DNA from: Comamonas kerstersii
Lineage (GTDB): Bacteria > Pseudomonadota > Gammaproteobacteria > Burkholderiales > Burkholderiaceae_C
DNA length: 63,623 nucleotides
Direction: 5' to 3'
Assembly: GCF_008801935.1 (NCBI RefSeq)
Contig: NZ_VZOT01000016.1
Location: 1-63,623, forward strand
Below the pieces are notes generated by a model, which was not told the origin of the DNA, ran no database searches, and saw only the letters and a program-made list of their open reading frames with translations. Made by a program: the position numbers and the translations under genes. Positions 34,068-42,261 of the stretch are shown here, piece by piece (the stretch's first letter is position 1; each line of letters starts with the position of its first letter).

Positions 34068-35261
34068 TTAAACGCGCTCGAAGATGCCCGCCGCGCCCTG
34101 GCCGGTGCCCACGCACATGGTGACCATGCCGTACTTCAGGTTGTGGCGGCGCAAGGCGTGCACCACAGTCGCGGCACGGATGGCGCCAGTCGCCCCCAAG
34201 GGGTGACCCAGCGCAATTGCGCCGCCCATGGGGTTGACCTTGGCGGGGTCCAGACCCAGCGTGTTCATCACGGCCAGAGACTGGGCCGCAAAGGCTTCGT
34301 TCAGCTCGTACCAGTCAATATCCTGCTGGTTGATGCCTGCATAGCGCAGCGCGGCAGGAATGGCTTCGATGGGGCCAATGCCCATGATTTCGGGTGGCAC
34401 GCCACGTGCGGCAAAGCTCACAAAGCGGGCCAATGGTATTAGACCAAACTGCTTGACGGCTTTTTCGCTGGCCAGAATCAGTGCACCTGCACCATCGCTG
34501 GTCTGTGAGGAGTTGCCGGCCGTGACCGAGCCACGTGCCGCAAACACGGGCTTGAGCTTGCCCAGCGCTTCCAGCGTGGTGTCTGGGCGAGGGCCTTCAT
34601 CCAGGTTCACGGTGCGGCTCTTGGTGATGACTTCACCGGTCGCCAGATTGGGCGTGCGCTCGATGACTTCGATGGGCGTGATTTCGTCGGTGAACTCCCC
34701 CGCCTGCTGCGCCTTGATGGCACGCAGGTGGGACTCCAGCGCAAAGGCATCCTGCTGCTCGCGGCTCACCTTCCACTGCTGGGCCACTTTCTCGGCCGTC
34801 AGGCCCATGCCGTAGGCAATGCCGACGTTCTCATCCTGGGCAAACACCTCGGGGTTGAACGAAGGCTTGTTGCCGCCCATGGGTACCATGCTCATGGACT
34901 CCGCACCACCGGCGATCAGCACATCGGCCTCACCCACACGGATGCGATCTGCCGCCATCTGGATGGCCGAGATACCGGATGCACAGAAACGGTTGACGGT
35001 AATACCGCCCACAGGGTGCTGGAACACCATGCCCATGACCATGCGCGCCATGTTCATGCCCTGCTCGCCTTCGGGGAAGGAGCAGCCAATGATGGCATCT
35101 TCAATCGCCTTGGGGTCCAGCGCAGGCACCTGCTGCAGCGCAGCGCGGACGGAGGCGGCCAGCAGATCATCCGGACGGGTGTTCCTGAAGTAACCGCGCC
35201 CCGAACGACCGATGGGGGTACGTGTAGCGGCAACGATGTACGCGTCTTGTACTTGTTTCAT
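34068..35261 (-). CDS. fadA: Acetyl-CoA C-acyltransferase (FadA-type thiolase)
   Basis: A 397-residue 3-ketoacyl-CoA thiolase. Cys93 (VNRFCASGISA), His353 (GGAIALGHPLGATG) and Cys383 (VTMCVGTGQGAAG) are the catalytic residues. It should complete each beta-oxidation cycle with the 800-residue FadB encoded upstream. FadB and FadA genes are normally adjacent; here a DUF559 nuclease gene bracketed by palindromes lies between them. Confidence 0.94.
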   Translation of the reverse strand: MKQVQDAYIVAATRTPIGRSGRGYFRNTRPDDLLAASVRAALQQVPALDPKAIEDAIIGCSFPEGEQGMNMARMVMGMVFQHPVGGITVNRFCASGISAIQMAADRIRVGEADVLIAGGAESMSMVPMGGNKPSFNPEVFAQDENVGIAYGMGLTAEKVAQQWKVSREQQDAFALESHLRAIKAQQAGEFTDEITPIEVIERTPNLATGEVITKSRTVNLDEGPRPDTTLEALGKLKPVFAARGSVTAGNSSQTSDGAGALILASEKAVKQFGLIPLARFVSFAARGVPPEIMGIGPIEAIPAALRYAGINQQDIDWYELNEAFAAQSLAVMNTLGLDPAKVNPMGGAIALGHPLGATGAIRAATVVHALRRHNLKYGMVTMCVGTGQGAAGIFERV

Positions 35262-35281
35262 GGAGATTACTCCTTGGGTAT

Positions 35282-35674
35282 TTAACTCCTTCCCCCTCTG
35301 GGGGAAGGCGGGGATGGGGGCCAGCCCAGCACGGACAACTGCTGTGCTATCGCCTGCAAAATCCCATCCAGATTTCTGAAAGGGGCATCGGATGCAAAAC
35401 GCATCACCACAAAGCCCTGCGCCTGAAAAAATGCATCGCGCTGAGCGTCATAAGCCTGTTGCTGCTGATGCTGTGAACCATCAAGCTCCACAATCAGCTT
35501 GGGCGACAGGCATGCAAAATCCGCCACGTAGCAGCCCAGTGGGTGCTGGCGACGAAACTTCACCCCCAGCTGCTCTGCGCGCAAAGCATCCCAGAGCTTG
35601 CTTTCGGCATCCGTCATCGCACGTCGAAGCTCACGCGCATGAGAACGAGCTGAACGGGTAGATTGGTTTTGCAT
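35282..35674 (-). CDS. DUF559 endonuclease-fold protein with repeat-encoded C terminus
   Basis: A 130-residue DUF559 protein (Vsr/restriction-endonuclease-like fold). Family motifs are RAMTDAESKLWDALR, FRRQHPLGCYVADFAC, LIVELDGSQH (the PD-type core Asp and Glu) and YDAQRDAFFQAQGFVVMRF. The last 14 residues, GWPPSPPSPRGGRS, are translated from a GC-rich palindrome (35286-35323); a second, inverted palindrome lies just before the start (35693-35730). The gene sits in the same place that a 45-base spacer occupies in other palindrome doublets of the window. It separates fadB from fadA. No partner methylase is present. Confidence 0.9.
   Translation of the reverse strand: MQNQSTRSARSHARELRRAMTDAESKLWDALRAEQLGVKFRRQHPLGCYVADFACLSPKLIVELDGSQHQQQQAYDAQRDAFFQAQGFVVMRFASDAPFRNLDGILQAIAQQLSVLGWPPSPPSPRGGRS
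35283..35323. repeat. Left terminal palindrome of the DUF559 element
   Basis: CCTTCCCCC-TCT-GGGGGAAGG (35288-35308) followed by GCGGGGATGGGGGCC. Its reverse complement matches the palindrome at 35693-35730 over nearly 38 positions (GGCCCCCA, then CCC-rich tail, then the hairpin), making the two copies terminal inverted repeats. It overlaps the last codons of the nuclease gene. Confidence 0.88.
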
Positions 35675-35692
35675 GGTCTTATGACTGCATCA

Positions 35693-35730
35693 GGCCCCCA
35701 CCCTCACCCTCCCCCAGAGGGGGAGGGAAT
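35693..35730. repeat. Right terminal palindrome of the DUF559 element
   Basis: GGCCCCCACCCTCA followed by CCCTCCCCC-AGA-GGGGGAGGG (35707-35727). It begins 18 bases upstream of the nuclease start codon and is the inverted counterpart of the palindrome at 35283-35323. The whole bracketed unit is about 448 bases. Confidence 0.88.
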
Positions 35731-35756
35731 GGAATGGCGAAGCCACAGCGGTTTCA

Positions 35757-38159
35757 TCAATTACGCACCGGCTTGCCCGTATTGAGCATGCCCAGAATCC
35801 GCTCATGGGTCTTGGGCTGACCAATCAGGTGGCAGAAGGCCTTGCGCTCCATGGCCAGCAGGTATTCTTCGGTCACCAGCGAATTGGCCTCCACTTCGCC
35901 GCCGCAGACAATCTCCGCAATCATCGAGGCGATCTTGAAGTCATAGGCGCTGATAAAGCCGCCATCGCGCATGTTCACCAGCTGCGCCTTGATGGTGGCG
36001 ATGCCGCTGCGGCCTGCCACGGGGAAAGGACGCTTGAGCGGTGCACGCCAGCCTCCGTCGGCCATGGACTTGACCTCATTGATGGCCACAAACAACACTT
36101 CGTCCTTGTGCGGCACGATGATGTCGGAATCGAGCAGATAGCCCAGCTTGCGCGACTCGATGGCCGATGTGCCCACCTTGGCCATGGCGGCTGCGGTAAA
36201 GCCTTCGGTCAGGAAGGGCAGCAAGTCCTTGCCCGTGCTGGACTTCGCGTTTTCCGCCGCGCGGCGGGCGATATAGGTCAGGCCACCGGCACCGGGAATC
36301 AGCCCCACGCCCACTTCCACCAGACCGATGTAGCTTTCCATGTGGGCCACGCGGCGTGCTGAGTACACGGCCAGCTCGCAGCCACCGCCCAGCGCCATGC
36401 CGTGGATGGCAGACACCACAGGCACCTGGGCATAGCGGATGCGCAGCATCAGGTTCTGCAGCTCCTGCTCAATGCTTTCGATGGCATCTGCGCCACCAAT
36501 CACAAAGGCTGGCATGGTGGCTTCCAGGTCAGCGCCCACGCTGAAAGGCGCGTCGCCCGACCAGATCACCATGCCCTTGAAGTCCTGCTCGGCCACGTCC
36601 ACGGCTTCCATCAGGCCTTCCATGACTTCGGGGCTGATGGCGTGCATCTTGTTCTTGATGCTGGCGATCAGCACCTCGCCTTCCAGCGTCCAGGTGCGCA
36701 GTGCCTTGGATTCAAAAATGGTGGTGCCAGCGGTCTTCCAGTCGGGCAGATTGGTTTCACCCAGCAGGCGCTCGGGGAAGATCTGGCGCTCATACACGGG
36801 CAGCACGCGGCGGGGCACAAACTTGCCCTGCGCGGGGCTCCACGAGCCTTCGGCGGTGTGCACGCCACCAGCCTCGGCCACAGGCCCTTCAAACACCCAC
36901 CTGGGCAGCGGCGCCTTGCACAGCGCCTTGCCTGCGTCGATGTCTTCCTGAATCATCTTGGCCACTTCCAGCCAGCCCGCTTCCTGCCACAGCTCGAAGG
37001 GGCCCTGCTTCATGCCAAAGCCCCAGCGCATGGCCTGGTCCAGATCACGTGCTGAATCGGCAATGCTCTCGAGATGCACAGCGGCGTAATGGAAGCCATT
37101 GCGCAAAATCGCCCACAGGAACTGACCGGGCGCACCTTCAGCATTGCGCAGCAGCTTCAGGCGTTCCGCCGCAGGTTTTTTAAGCATGCGGGCGTACACG
37201 GCATCGGCCTTTTGCCCAGCAGGGATGTAATCCTCGCTGTCCAGCTCGAACTGCAGAATTTCGCGGCCCACCTTCTTGTAAAAACCGGCCTTGGTCTTCT
37301 GACCCAGGTGGCCCAGCTCCAGCAGCTTTTGCAGCACAGGCGGCGTGCCAAAGCTGTCGTAGAAGGGATCGGTCTCCAGGCTCAGGTTGTCCTGCAGCGT
37401 CTTGATCACATGGGCCATGGTGTCCAGGCCCACCACGTCGGCGGTGCGGAAGGTGCCGGACGAGGCGCGGCCCAGCTTCTTGCCCGTCAGGTCGTCCACC
37501 ACATCGTAAGTCAGGCCGAAGTTTTCCGCCTCCTTGATGGTGGAGAGCATGCCTGCAATGCCGATGCGGTTGGCGATGAAGTTGGGCGTGTCCTTGGCGC
37601 GCACCACGCCCTTGCCCAGATCGCTGGTCACAAAGGCTTCGAGCTGGTCGAGCACTTCGGGCTCGGTGGTCGGCGTGGCAATCAGCTCCACCAGCGGCAT
37701 GTAGCGTGGGGGGTTGAAGAAGTGAATGCCACAGAAGCGTGGCTTGATGGCTTCTGGTAAAGCTTCGGAAAGCTTGGTAATGCTCAGGCCCGAAGTGTTG
37801 GATGCCACCAGCGCATGCTTGGCCACATGGGGAGCGATCTTGGTGTAGAGATCCAGCTTCCAGTCCATGCGCTCGGCAATGGCTTCGATGACCAGATCGC
37901 ACTGCTTGAGCAGCTTCAGGTGCTCTTCATAGTTGGCAGGCTGAATCAGGTCGGCATCTTCGGCCACGCCAATGGGCGAGGGCTTGAGCTTTTTCAGATT
38001 GGCAATCGCCTTCTCGGCAATCGCGCTCTTGGGGCCTTCCTTGGCGGGCAGGTCAAACAGGATGACCGGCACCTTCACGTTCACCAGATGGGCCGCGATC
38101 TGCGCCCCCATCACACCGGCACCCAGCACGGCAACTTTTTTCACATTGAATCGGGACAT
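35757..38159 (-). CDS. fadB: 3-hydroxyacyl-CoA dehydrogenase / enoyl-CoA hydratase (FadB/FadN-type)
   Basis: An 800-residue multifunctional beta-oxidation enzyme. The start is the ATG at 38159 (MSRFNVKKVAVLGAGVMGAQ). Here the NAD-binding dehydrogenase domain comes first (GAGVMGAQIAAHL; FCGIHFFNPPRYMPLVELI) and the crotonase domain last (SAIHGMALGGGCELAVYSAR; GLIPGAGGLTYIA). This order matches the FadN group rather than Escherichia coli FadB. It should hydrate and oxidise acyl-CoA intermediates between the acyl-CoA dehydrogenase upstream and the FadA thiolase downstream. The gap to the DUF2147 gene is 87 bases. Confidence 0.94.
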   Translation of the reverse strand: MSRFNVKKVAVLGAGVMGAQIAAHLVNVKVPVILFDLPAKEGPKSAIAEKAIANLKKLKPSPIGVAEDADLIQPANYEEHLKLLKQCDLVIEAIAERMDWKLDLYTKIAPHVAKHALVASNTSGLSITKLSEALPEAIKPRFCGIHFFNPPRYMPLVELIATPTTEPEVLDQLEAFVTSDLGKGVVRAKDTPNFIANRIGIAGMLSTIKEAENFGLTYDVVDDLTGKKLGRASSGTFRTADVVGLDTMAHVIKTLQDNLSLETDPFYDSFGTPPVLQKLLELGHLGQKTKAGFYKKVGREILQFELDSEDYIPAGQKADAVYARMLKKPAAERLKLLRNAEGAPGQFLWAILRNGFHYAAVHLESIADSARDLDQAMRWGFGMKQGPFELWQEAGWLEVAKMIQEDIDAGKALCKAPLPRWVFEGPVAEAGGVHTAEGSWSPAQGKFVPRRVLPVYERQIFPERLLGETNLPDWKTAGTTIFESKALRTWTLEGEVLIASIKNKMHAISPEVMEGLMEAVDVAEQDFKGMVIWSGDAPFSVGADLEATMPAFVIGGADAIESIEQELQNLMLRIRYAQVPVVSAIHGMALGGGCELAVYSARRVAHMESYIGLVEVGVGLIPGAGGLTYIARRAAENAKSSTGKDLLPFLTEGFTAAAMAKVGTSAIESRKLGYLLDSDIIVPHKDEVLFVAINEVKSMADGGWRAPLKRPFPVAGRSGIATIKAQLVNMRDGGFISAYDFKIASMIAEIVCGGEVEANSLVTEEYLLAMERKAFCHLIGQPKTHERILGMLNTGKPVRN

Positions 38160-38246
38160 GGGAGTGTTCCATTGAATGCCGAGCCTCGGCGCTGCATGGC
38201 ACCCCACCAGGATGGTGCACAGCAGGCCGGGTCAGCGAAGTACTTC

Positions 38247-38681
38247 TTACTGCACGCGCACCCAGGTCTGGGTGCGTCCAAACGGACCGATGGAGCCGCG
38301 CACTTCCAGCTTCTGGCCGCCGTCCACAGGCGTCAGGCGCAGGGTGTAGGTCTTGCCGTTTTCAGGGTCGAGGATCTTGCCGTCTTCCCAGACGGTCTTG
38401 CCCTCGGCCTGCTTGGCACCACGGATGATTTCCAGGCCCACGATGGGCTTGCCCTTGCGGTCGTCCGTGCACTGGTCACAGACAGCGCTGGGGTCCGCCC
38501 CTTCGCGCAGAATGCGCTCCACCTTGCCGATCAGCACGCCGCTGCTTTCGGAGATGCGCACTTCCGACTTGGGGGCACCGGTTTTTTCATCCACGCTCTT
38601 CCAGAGGCCGACGGGCGACATCTGGGCCATGACGGGCGTACCGATAGCTACAAAAACCAGAGCTGCTAGCGCTTTTTTCAT
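38247..38681 (-). CDS. DUF2147 secreted protein
   Basis: A 144-residue exported protein of the DUF2147 family (function unknown), with a signal peptide MKKALAALVFVAIGTPVMA. The mature part has the family motifs PVGLWKSVDEKTGAPKSEV, CDQCTDDRKGKPIVGLEI and YTLRLTPVDGGQKLEVRG. DUF2147 genes often accompany fatty-acid oxidation genes of Burkholderiales in my experience. The DNA encoding the signal peptide (AAAGCGCTAGCAGCT at 38660-38674) is nearly identical to an arm of the dispersed inverted repeat. Confidence 0.9.
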   Translation of the reverse strand: MKKALAALVFVAIGTPVMAQMSPVGLWKSVDEKTGAPKSEVRISESSGVLIGKVERILREGADPSAVCDQCTDDRKGKPIVGLEIIRGAKQAEGKTVWEDGKILDPENGKTYTLRLTPVDGGQKLEVRGSIGPFGRTQTWVRVQ

Positions 38682-38738
38682 GGGGATCTCCGAATTAAAA
38701 ACCTACACATTGCTGGAAATACAAGCGGCTGCAGCTAT

Positions 38739-40535
38739 TTAAAGCAGAGCAGCATCCGTATCCATCAACACCTTGCTGCCAGCACGTGCCGTGCGCATCA
38801 GCGAAGCGGTCTCAGGGAACAGGCGCGCAAAGTAGAAACGTGCGGTCTGCAACTTAGCCTGGTAGAAGGGGTCGGTATTGCCTTCGGCGATCTTGCGCAG
38901 TGCCACCTGGGCCATGCGGGCAAAGAAGTAGCCAAACACCAGGTGACCGGCCACGCGCAGGTAGTCCACGGCAGCAGCGCCCACTTCGTCGGGGTTTTGC
39001 ATGCCCTTAAAGCCGATTTCGGTGGTGAACTTGGTCATCTGCTCGCCCAGCACGGCGATGGGGTTGATGAATTCGGCCATCTTTTCGTTGACGCCTTCTT
39101 CCTCCACCAGCTGCGCCACCAGCTTGCCGAACTTCTTCAGCGTTGCGCCCTGGTTACTCAGCACCTTGCGGCCCAGCAGGTCCAGCGCCTGGATGCCGTT
39201 CGTGCCTTCGTAGATCATGTTGATGCGGTTGTCGCGCACAAACTGCTCCATGCCCCATTCCTTGATGAAGCCATGGCCGCCAAACACCTGCTGCGCAGCG
39301 GTGGTGGAAATCCAGCCGTTGTCGGTCAGGAAGGCCTTGACGATGGGGGTCAGCAGCGCCACCAGCTCGGCGCTGTCCTTGCGCACCTTTTCGTCGGGGT
39401 GGTTCAGTTCCTTGTCGATCAGCAGCCCGCAGAAGGTAGACAGCGCACGGCCACCTTCGGCATAGGCCTTGGCTGTGAGCAGCATGCGGCGCACATCGGG
39501 GTGAACGATGATGGGGTCCGCAGGCTTGTCCTTGGCCTTGGTGCCGGACAGGCTGCGCATCTGCAGACGGTCCTTGGCATAGGCCAGCGCGTTCTGGTAG
39601 GCCACTTCGGTCAGGCCCAGCGACTGGTTGCCCACGCCCAGACGGGCTGCGTTCATCATCACAAACATGGCCTGCAGGCCCTTGTTGGGCTGGCCCACCA
39701 TTTCGCCCACAGCGCCGTCCATCACGATCTGGGCGGTGGCGTTGGCCTTGATGCCCATCTTGTGTTCCAGACCGCCGCAGTAGATGGCGTTGCGCTCACC
39801 CAGCGAGCCATCGGCGGTCACCTTGTACTTGGGCACCACAAACAGGCTGATGCCCTTGGAGCCTGCAGGTGCGTCAGGCAGACGCGCCAGCACCAGGTGC
39901 ACGATGTTGGAGGTGAAGTCATGCTCACCCGCAGAGATAAAAATCTTGTTGCCGGTGATCTTGTAGGTGCCATCGGCCTGAGGTTCTGCCTTGGTACGCA
40001 GCAGGCCCAAGTCGGTACCGCAGTGGGGCTCTGTCAGGCACATGGTGCCCGTCCACTCACCGCTGGTCAGCTTGGGTAGGTACTTGGCCTTCAGTTCATC
40101 AGAGCCGTGTGCGTGCAGGGCTTCATACGCGCCGTGCGACAGGCCGGGGTACATGGTCCAGGCCTGGTTGGCGCTGTTGAGCATTTCGTACAGGGCCGAG
40201 TTCACCACAAAAGGCAGGCCCTGGCCGCCGTAGGCAGGGTCGCAGGACAGTGCAGGCCAGCCTCCTTCCACAAATTGCTGATAGGCCTCCTTGAAACCCT
40301 TGGGCGTGGTCACCTCATGCGTGGTGGCGTCCAGCTTGCAGCCTTCTTCGTCACCGCTGATGTTCAGCGGGAACACCACATTGGCCGCGAACTTGCCTGC
40401 TTCTTCGAGCACGGCGTTGATGGTGTCGGCATCCACCTCCGCGTGCTTGGGCATGGCCTTGTATTCTTGTTCAACGCCAAACACTTCGTGCAGCAGGAAC
40501 TGCATGTCGCGCAGCGGTGGGTTATAGCTAGGCAT
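38739..40535 (-). CDS. Acyl-CoA dehydrogenase with C-terminal extension (FadE/DmdC-like)
   Basis: A 598-residue acyl-CoA dehydrogenase, longer than the 380-residue type. The flavin loop is MCLTEPHCGTDLGLLRTKA, the catalytic region shows MIYEGTNGIQALDLLGRKVL, and the C-terminal 110 residues form the helical extension found in the DmdC-like group. It begins MPSYNPPLRDMQFLLHEVFG, a well-conserved opening. It catalyses the first step of beta-oxidation in this regulon and lies 42 bases downstream of the TetR gene. Confidence 0.95.
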   Translation of the reverse strand: MPSYNPPLRDMQFLLHEVFGVEQEYKAMPKHAEVDADTINAVLEEAGKFAANVVFPLNISGDEEGCKLDATTHEVTTPKGFKEAYQQFVEGGWPALSCDPAYGGQGLPFVVNSALYEMLNSANQAWTMYPGLSHGAYEALHAHGSDELKAKYLPKLTSGEWTGTMCLTEPHCGTDLGLLRTKAEPQADGTYKITGNKIFISAGEHDFTSNIVHLVLARLPDAPAGSKGISLFVVPKYKVTADGSLGERNAIYCGGLEHKMGIKANATAQIVMDGAVGEMVGQPNKGLQAMFVMMNAARLGVGNQSLGLTEVAYQNALAYAKDRLQMRSLSGTKAKDKPADPIIVHPDVRRMLLTAKAYAEGGRALSTFCGLLIDKELNHPDEKVRKDSAELVALLTPIVKAFLTDNGWISTTAAQQVFGGHGFIKEWGMEQFVRDNRINMIYEGTNGIQALDLLGRKVLSNQGATLKKFGKLVAQLVEEEGVNEKMAEFINPIAVLGEQMTKFTTEIGFKGMQNPDEVGAAAVDYLRVAGHLVFGYFFARMAQVALRKIAEGNTDPFYQAKLQTARFYFARLFPETASLMRTARAGSKVLMDTDAALL

Positions 40536-40577
40536 GGTTGGTCTCCTAATGAATCAGCAATAACAACAGAAAGCGGC

Positions 40578-41273
40578 TTACGCCTGGGTGGGGGATGCGC
40601 CGTAGCGCAGCAAAATGTTTTCAAAGCCCGTCAATGCGCGCTGCAAGGCACCAGGGCTGCGCAGAAAGCGCGCCTCGTAGTGCAGCACCAGAATCAGGCC
40701 GTGAATTTCCGAAAGAATCTGGTTCTCGTCTGCATCGGGCTGTAGATGGCCCAGTTCCTTGCACAGACCAATGGCGCGGCGCAGCGCCACATGCCAGGCA
40801 CCCACGGAGTTGACCAGCGCCTCACGCACGGGGCCGATGTTGTCCTGGAACTCAATGGCACCGCTGATGTAGATACAGCCGGAATCGAGCTCAATGGTGG
40901 TGCGCTTCATCCAGTTATCAAACAGCGCACGCAGACGCGGCAGGCCGCGCGGTGCCTGCATGGCGGGCAGAAATACCTCCTGCTCAAAGCGCTGGTGGTA
41001 TTCGCGGATCACGGAAATCTGCAGCTCTTCGCGCGAACCAAAATGCGCAAAAACGCCTGACTTGCTCATCTGGGTGGCTTCTGCCAGACTGCCAATCGAC
41101 AGGCTTTCCAGCCCGTTGTGCATGGCCAGCTGCAAGGCCGTATCAATGATGTAGGCCTTGGTCTGCAGCCCCTTGGGGGAAGCACGGTGCCCCGTGGCTA
41201 CGCTGCGCGTTTTACGCTGCAGCTCGGAAGGAGAAGATGGGACCGTGGGGAAAATATGTGGGATAGAGGACAT
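40578..41273 (-). CDS. TetR-family transcriptional regulator of the fatty-acid genes
   Basis: A 231-residue TetR-type repressor. The helix-turn-helix is SIGSLAEATQMSKSGVFAHF, preceded by an unusually long basic N-terminal arm of about 35 residues (ELQRKTRSVATGHRASPKG). The C-terminal domain resembles the TetR C-terminal family that binds acyl-CoA or fatty acids. It is the first gene of the beta-oxidation set and has a perfect 14-base palindrome 14 bases before its start codon, so autoregulation and control of the operon are likely. Confidence 0.92.
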   Translation of the reverse strand: MSSIPHIFPTVPSSPSELQRKTRSVATGHRASPKGLQTKAYIIDTALQLAMHNGLESLSIGSLAEATQMSKSGVFAHFGSREELQISVIREYHQRFEQEVFLPAMQAPRGLPRLRALFDNWMKRTTIELDSGCIYISGAIEFQDNIGPVREALVNSVGAWHVALRRAIGLCKELGHLQPDADENQILSEIHGLILVLHYEARFLRSPGALQRALTGFENILLRYGASPTQA

Positions 41274-41287
41274 GCATTCACAAATAA

Positions 41288-41301
41288 AACGAACGTTCGT
41301 T
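41288..41301. promoter_or_regulatory. Candidate TetR operator
   Basis: AACGAACGTTCGTT is a perfect palindrome just upstream of the TetR gene, of the length and symmetry typical for TetR-family operators. It probably overlaps the promoter of the regulon. No second copy was noticed at the other fatty-acid genes. Confidence 0.7.
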
Positions 41302-41411
41302 CTTTTTTGAATCGTAAAAACATTGCCCCACTTTGCGCATAGGTGCTAACCCTTGCGTGATGCACTTTCCGCCTGACGCATTCCGGCAATATCCGGCTGC
41401 CTGCAGACAAT

Positions 41412-41442
41412 AAAAAAAGGGTGACCACCGAAGCGGTCACCC
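41412..41442 (-). terminator. Intrinsic terminator after slmA
   Basis: GGGTGACC (41419-41426) pairs with GGTCACCC (41435-41442), followed in the minus direction by seven T. It separates slmA from the TetR promoter. Confidence 0.88.
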
Positions 41443-41481
41443 TGCATGTTTTTGCTCGCCGTGAACGATGCTCCGGCCTGC

Positions 41482-42171
41482 TCAGATCAGCATCGCCAGG
41501 CTGGCATCCAGATGCTCGGTAGGCTGGCGACGGAAGCCTGTGCGCACAAAGCGCAGCAGACGGCCCTGCACAAAGCTCATCAGCACGCTGGCGGCGACCT
41601 GTGCTTCCACCGTAGGTGTGGCCGAGCCCAGTGCGCCAGCCGCAGGGCGCAGGCACTGGCGCAGCGTAGATTCGATGCGCTCAAAAAACTGGTTCATGCG
41701 CACCTGCAGGCGCTCGTGCTCCAGCAGCAGGGCGTCGCCCACCAGCACACGCACCATGCCGGGGTTGCGCTCTGCGAACTGCAGCACCAGGGCCACGATG
41801 CGCACCGCACGGCGTGCGCCGTCTTCGGGGGTGAATTCCAGCACCTCGCCATCTCTGCCCATCACTTGCTGCACCAGAGAGAAGACCGACTGCTCGATGA
41901 AATCGATCAGGCCTTCAAACATCTGCGCCTTGCTCGCAAAGTGGCGGTACAGCGCAGCTTCACTGACAGAAAGATTTGCCGCCAATGCAGCCGTGGTGAT
42001 GCGGTCGCTGCCGGGCTTTTCCAGCATGGCCGCCAGCGCCTGAAGAATCTGCTCACGACGCTCGCCGGGTTTGGGACGCTTGCGCGTACGAGGAACCTCT
42101 TCCAACGTAGCAGTTGCAACAACAGTCTCGGCTGTTTCGGTCAGAGGGTTCAGAACTTCAGATTCGGACAT
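41482..42171 (-). CDS. slmA: Nucleoid occlusion factor SlmA (TetR fold)
   Basis: A 229-residue TetR-fold protein that matches SlmA, which binds chromosomal sites and blocks FtsZ assembly over the nucleoid. After an acidic N-terminal arm come KPGERREQILQALAAML and the helix-turn-helix TTAALAANLSVSEAALYRHF; the C-terminal part contains RFVRTGFRRQPTEHLDASL, typical of SlmA. It lies downstream of a two-component pair and argB, a neighbourhood familiar from other Betaproteobacteria. Confidence 0.92.
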   Translation of the reverse strand: MSESEVLNPLTETAETVVATATLEEVPRTRKRPKPGERREQILQALAAMLEKPGSDRITTAALAANLSVSEAALYRHFASKAQMFEGLIDFIEQSVFSLVQQVMGRDGEVLEFTPEDGARRAVRIVALVLQFAERNPGMVRVLVGDALLLEHERLQVRMNQFFERIESTLRQCLRPAAGALGSATPTVEAQVAASVLMSFVQGRLLRFVRTGFRRQPTEHLDASLAMLI

Positions 42172-42261
42172 AAGGCAAGCAAATCAACAGGTAAATCGAC
42201 TCATTCTCTCACAGAGAATCCGCAAGGTAACTGATTGTCAAATCAGCAAAATCATACCGCG

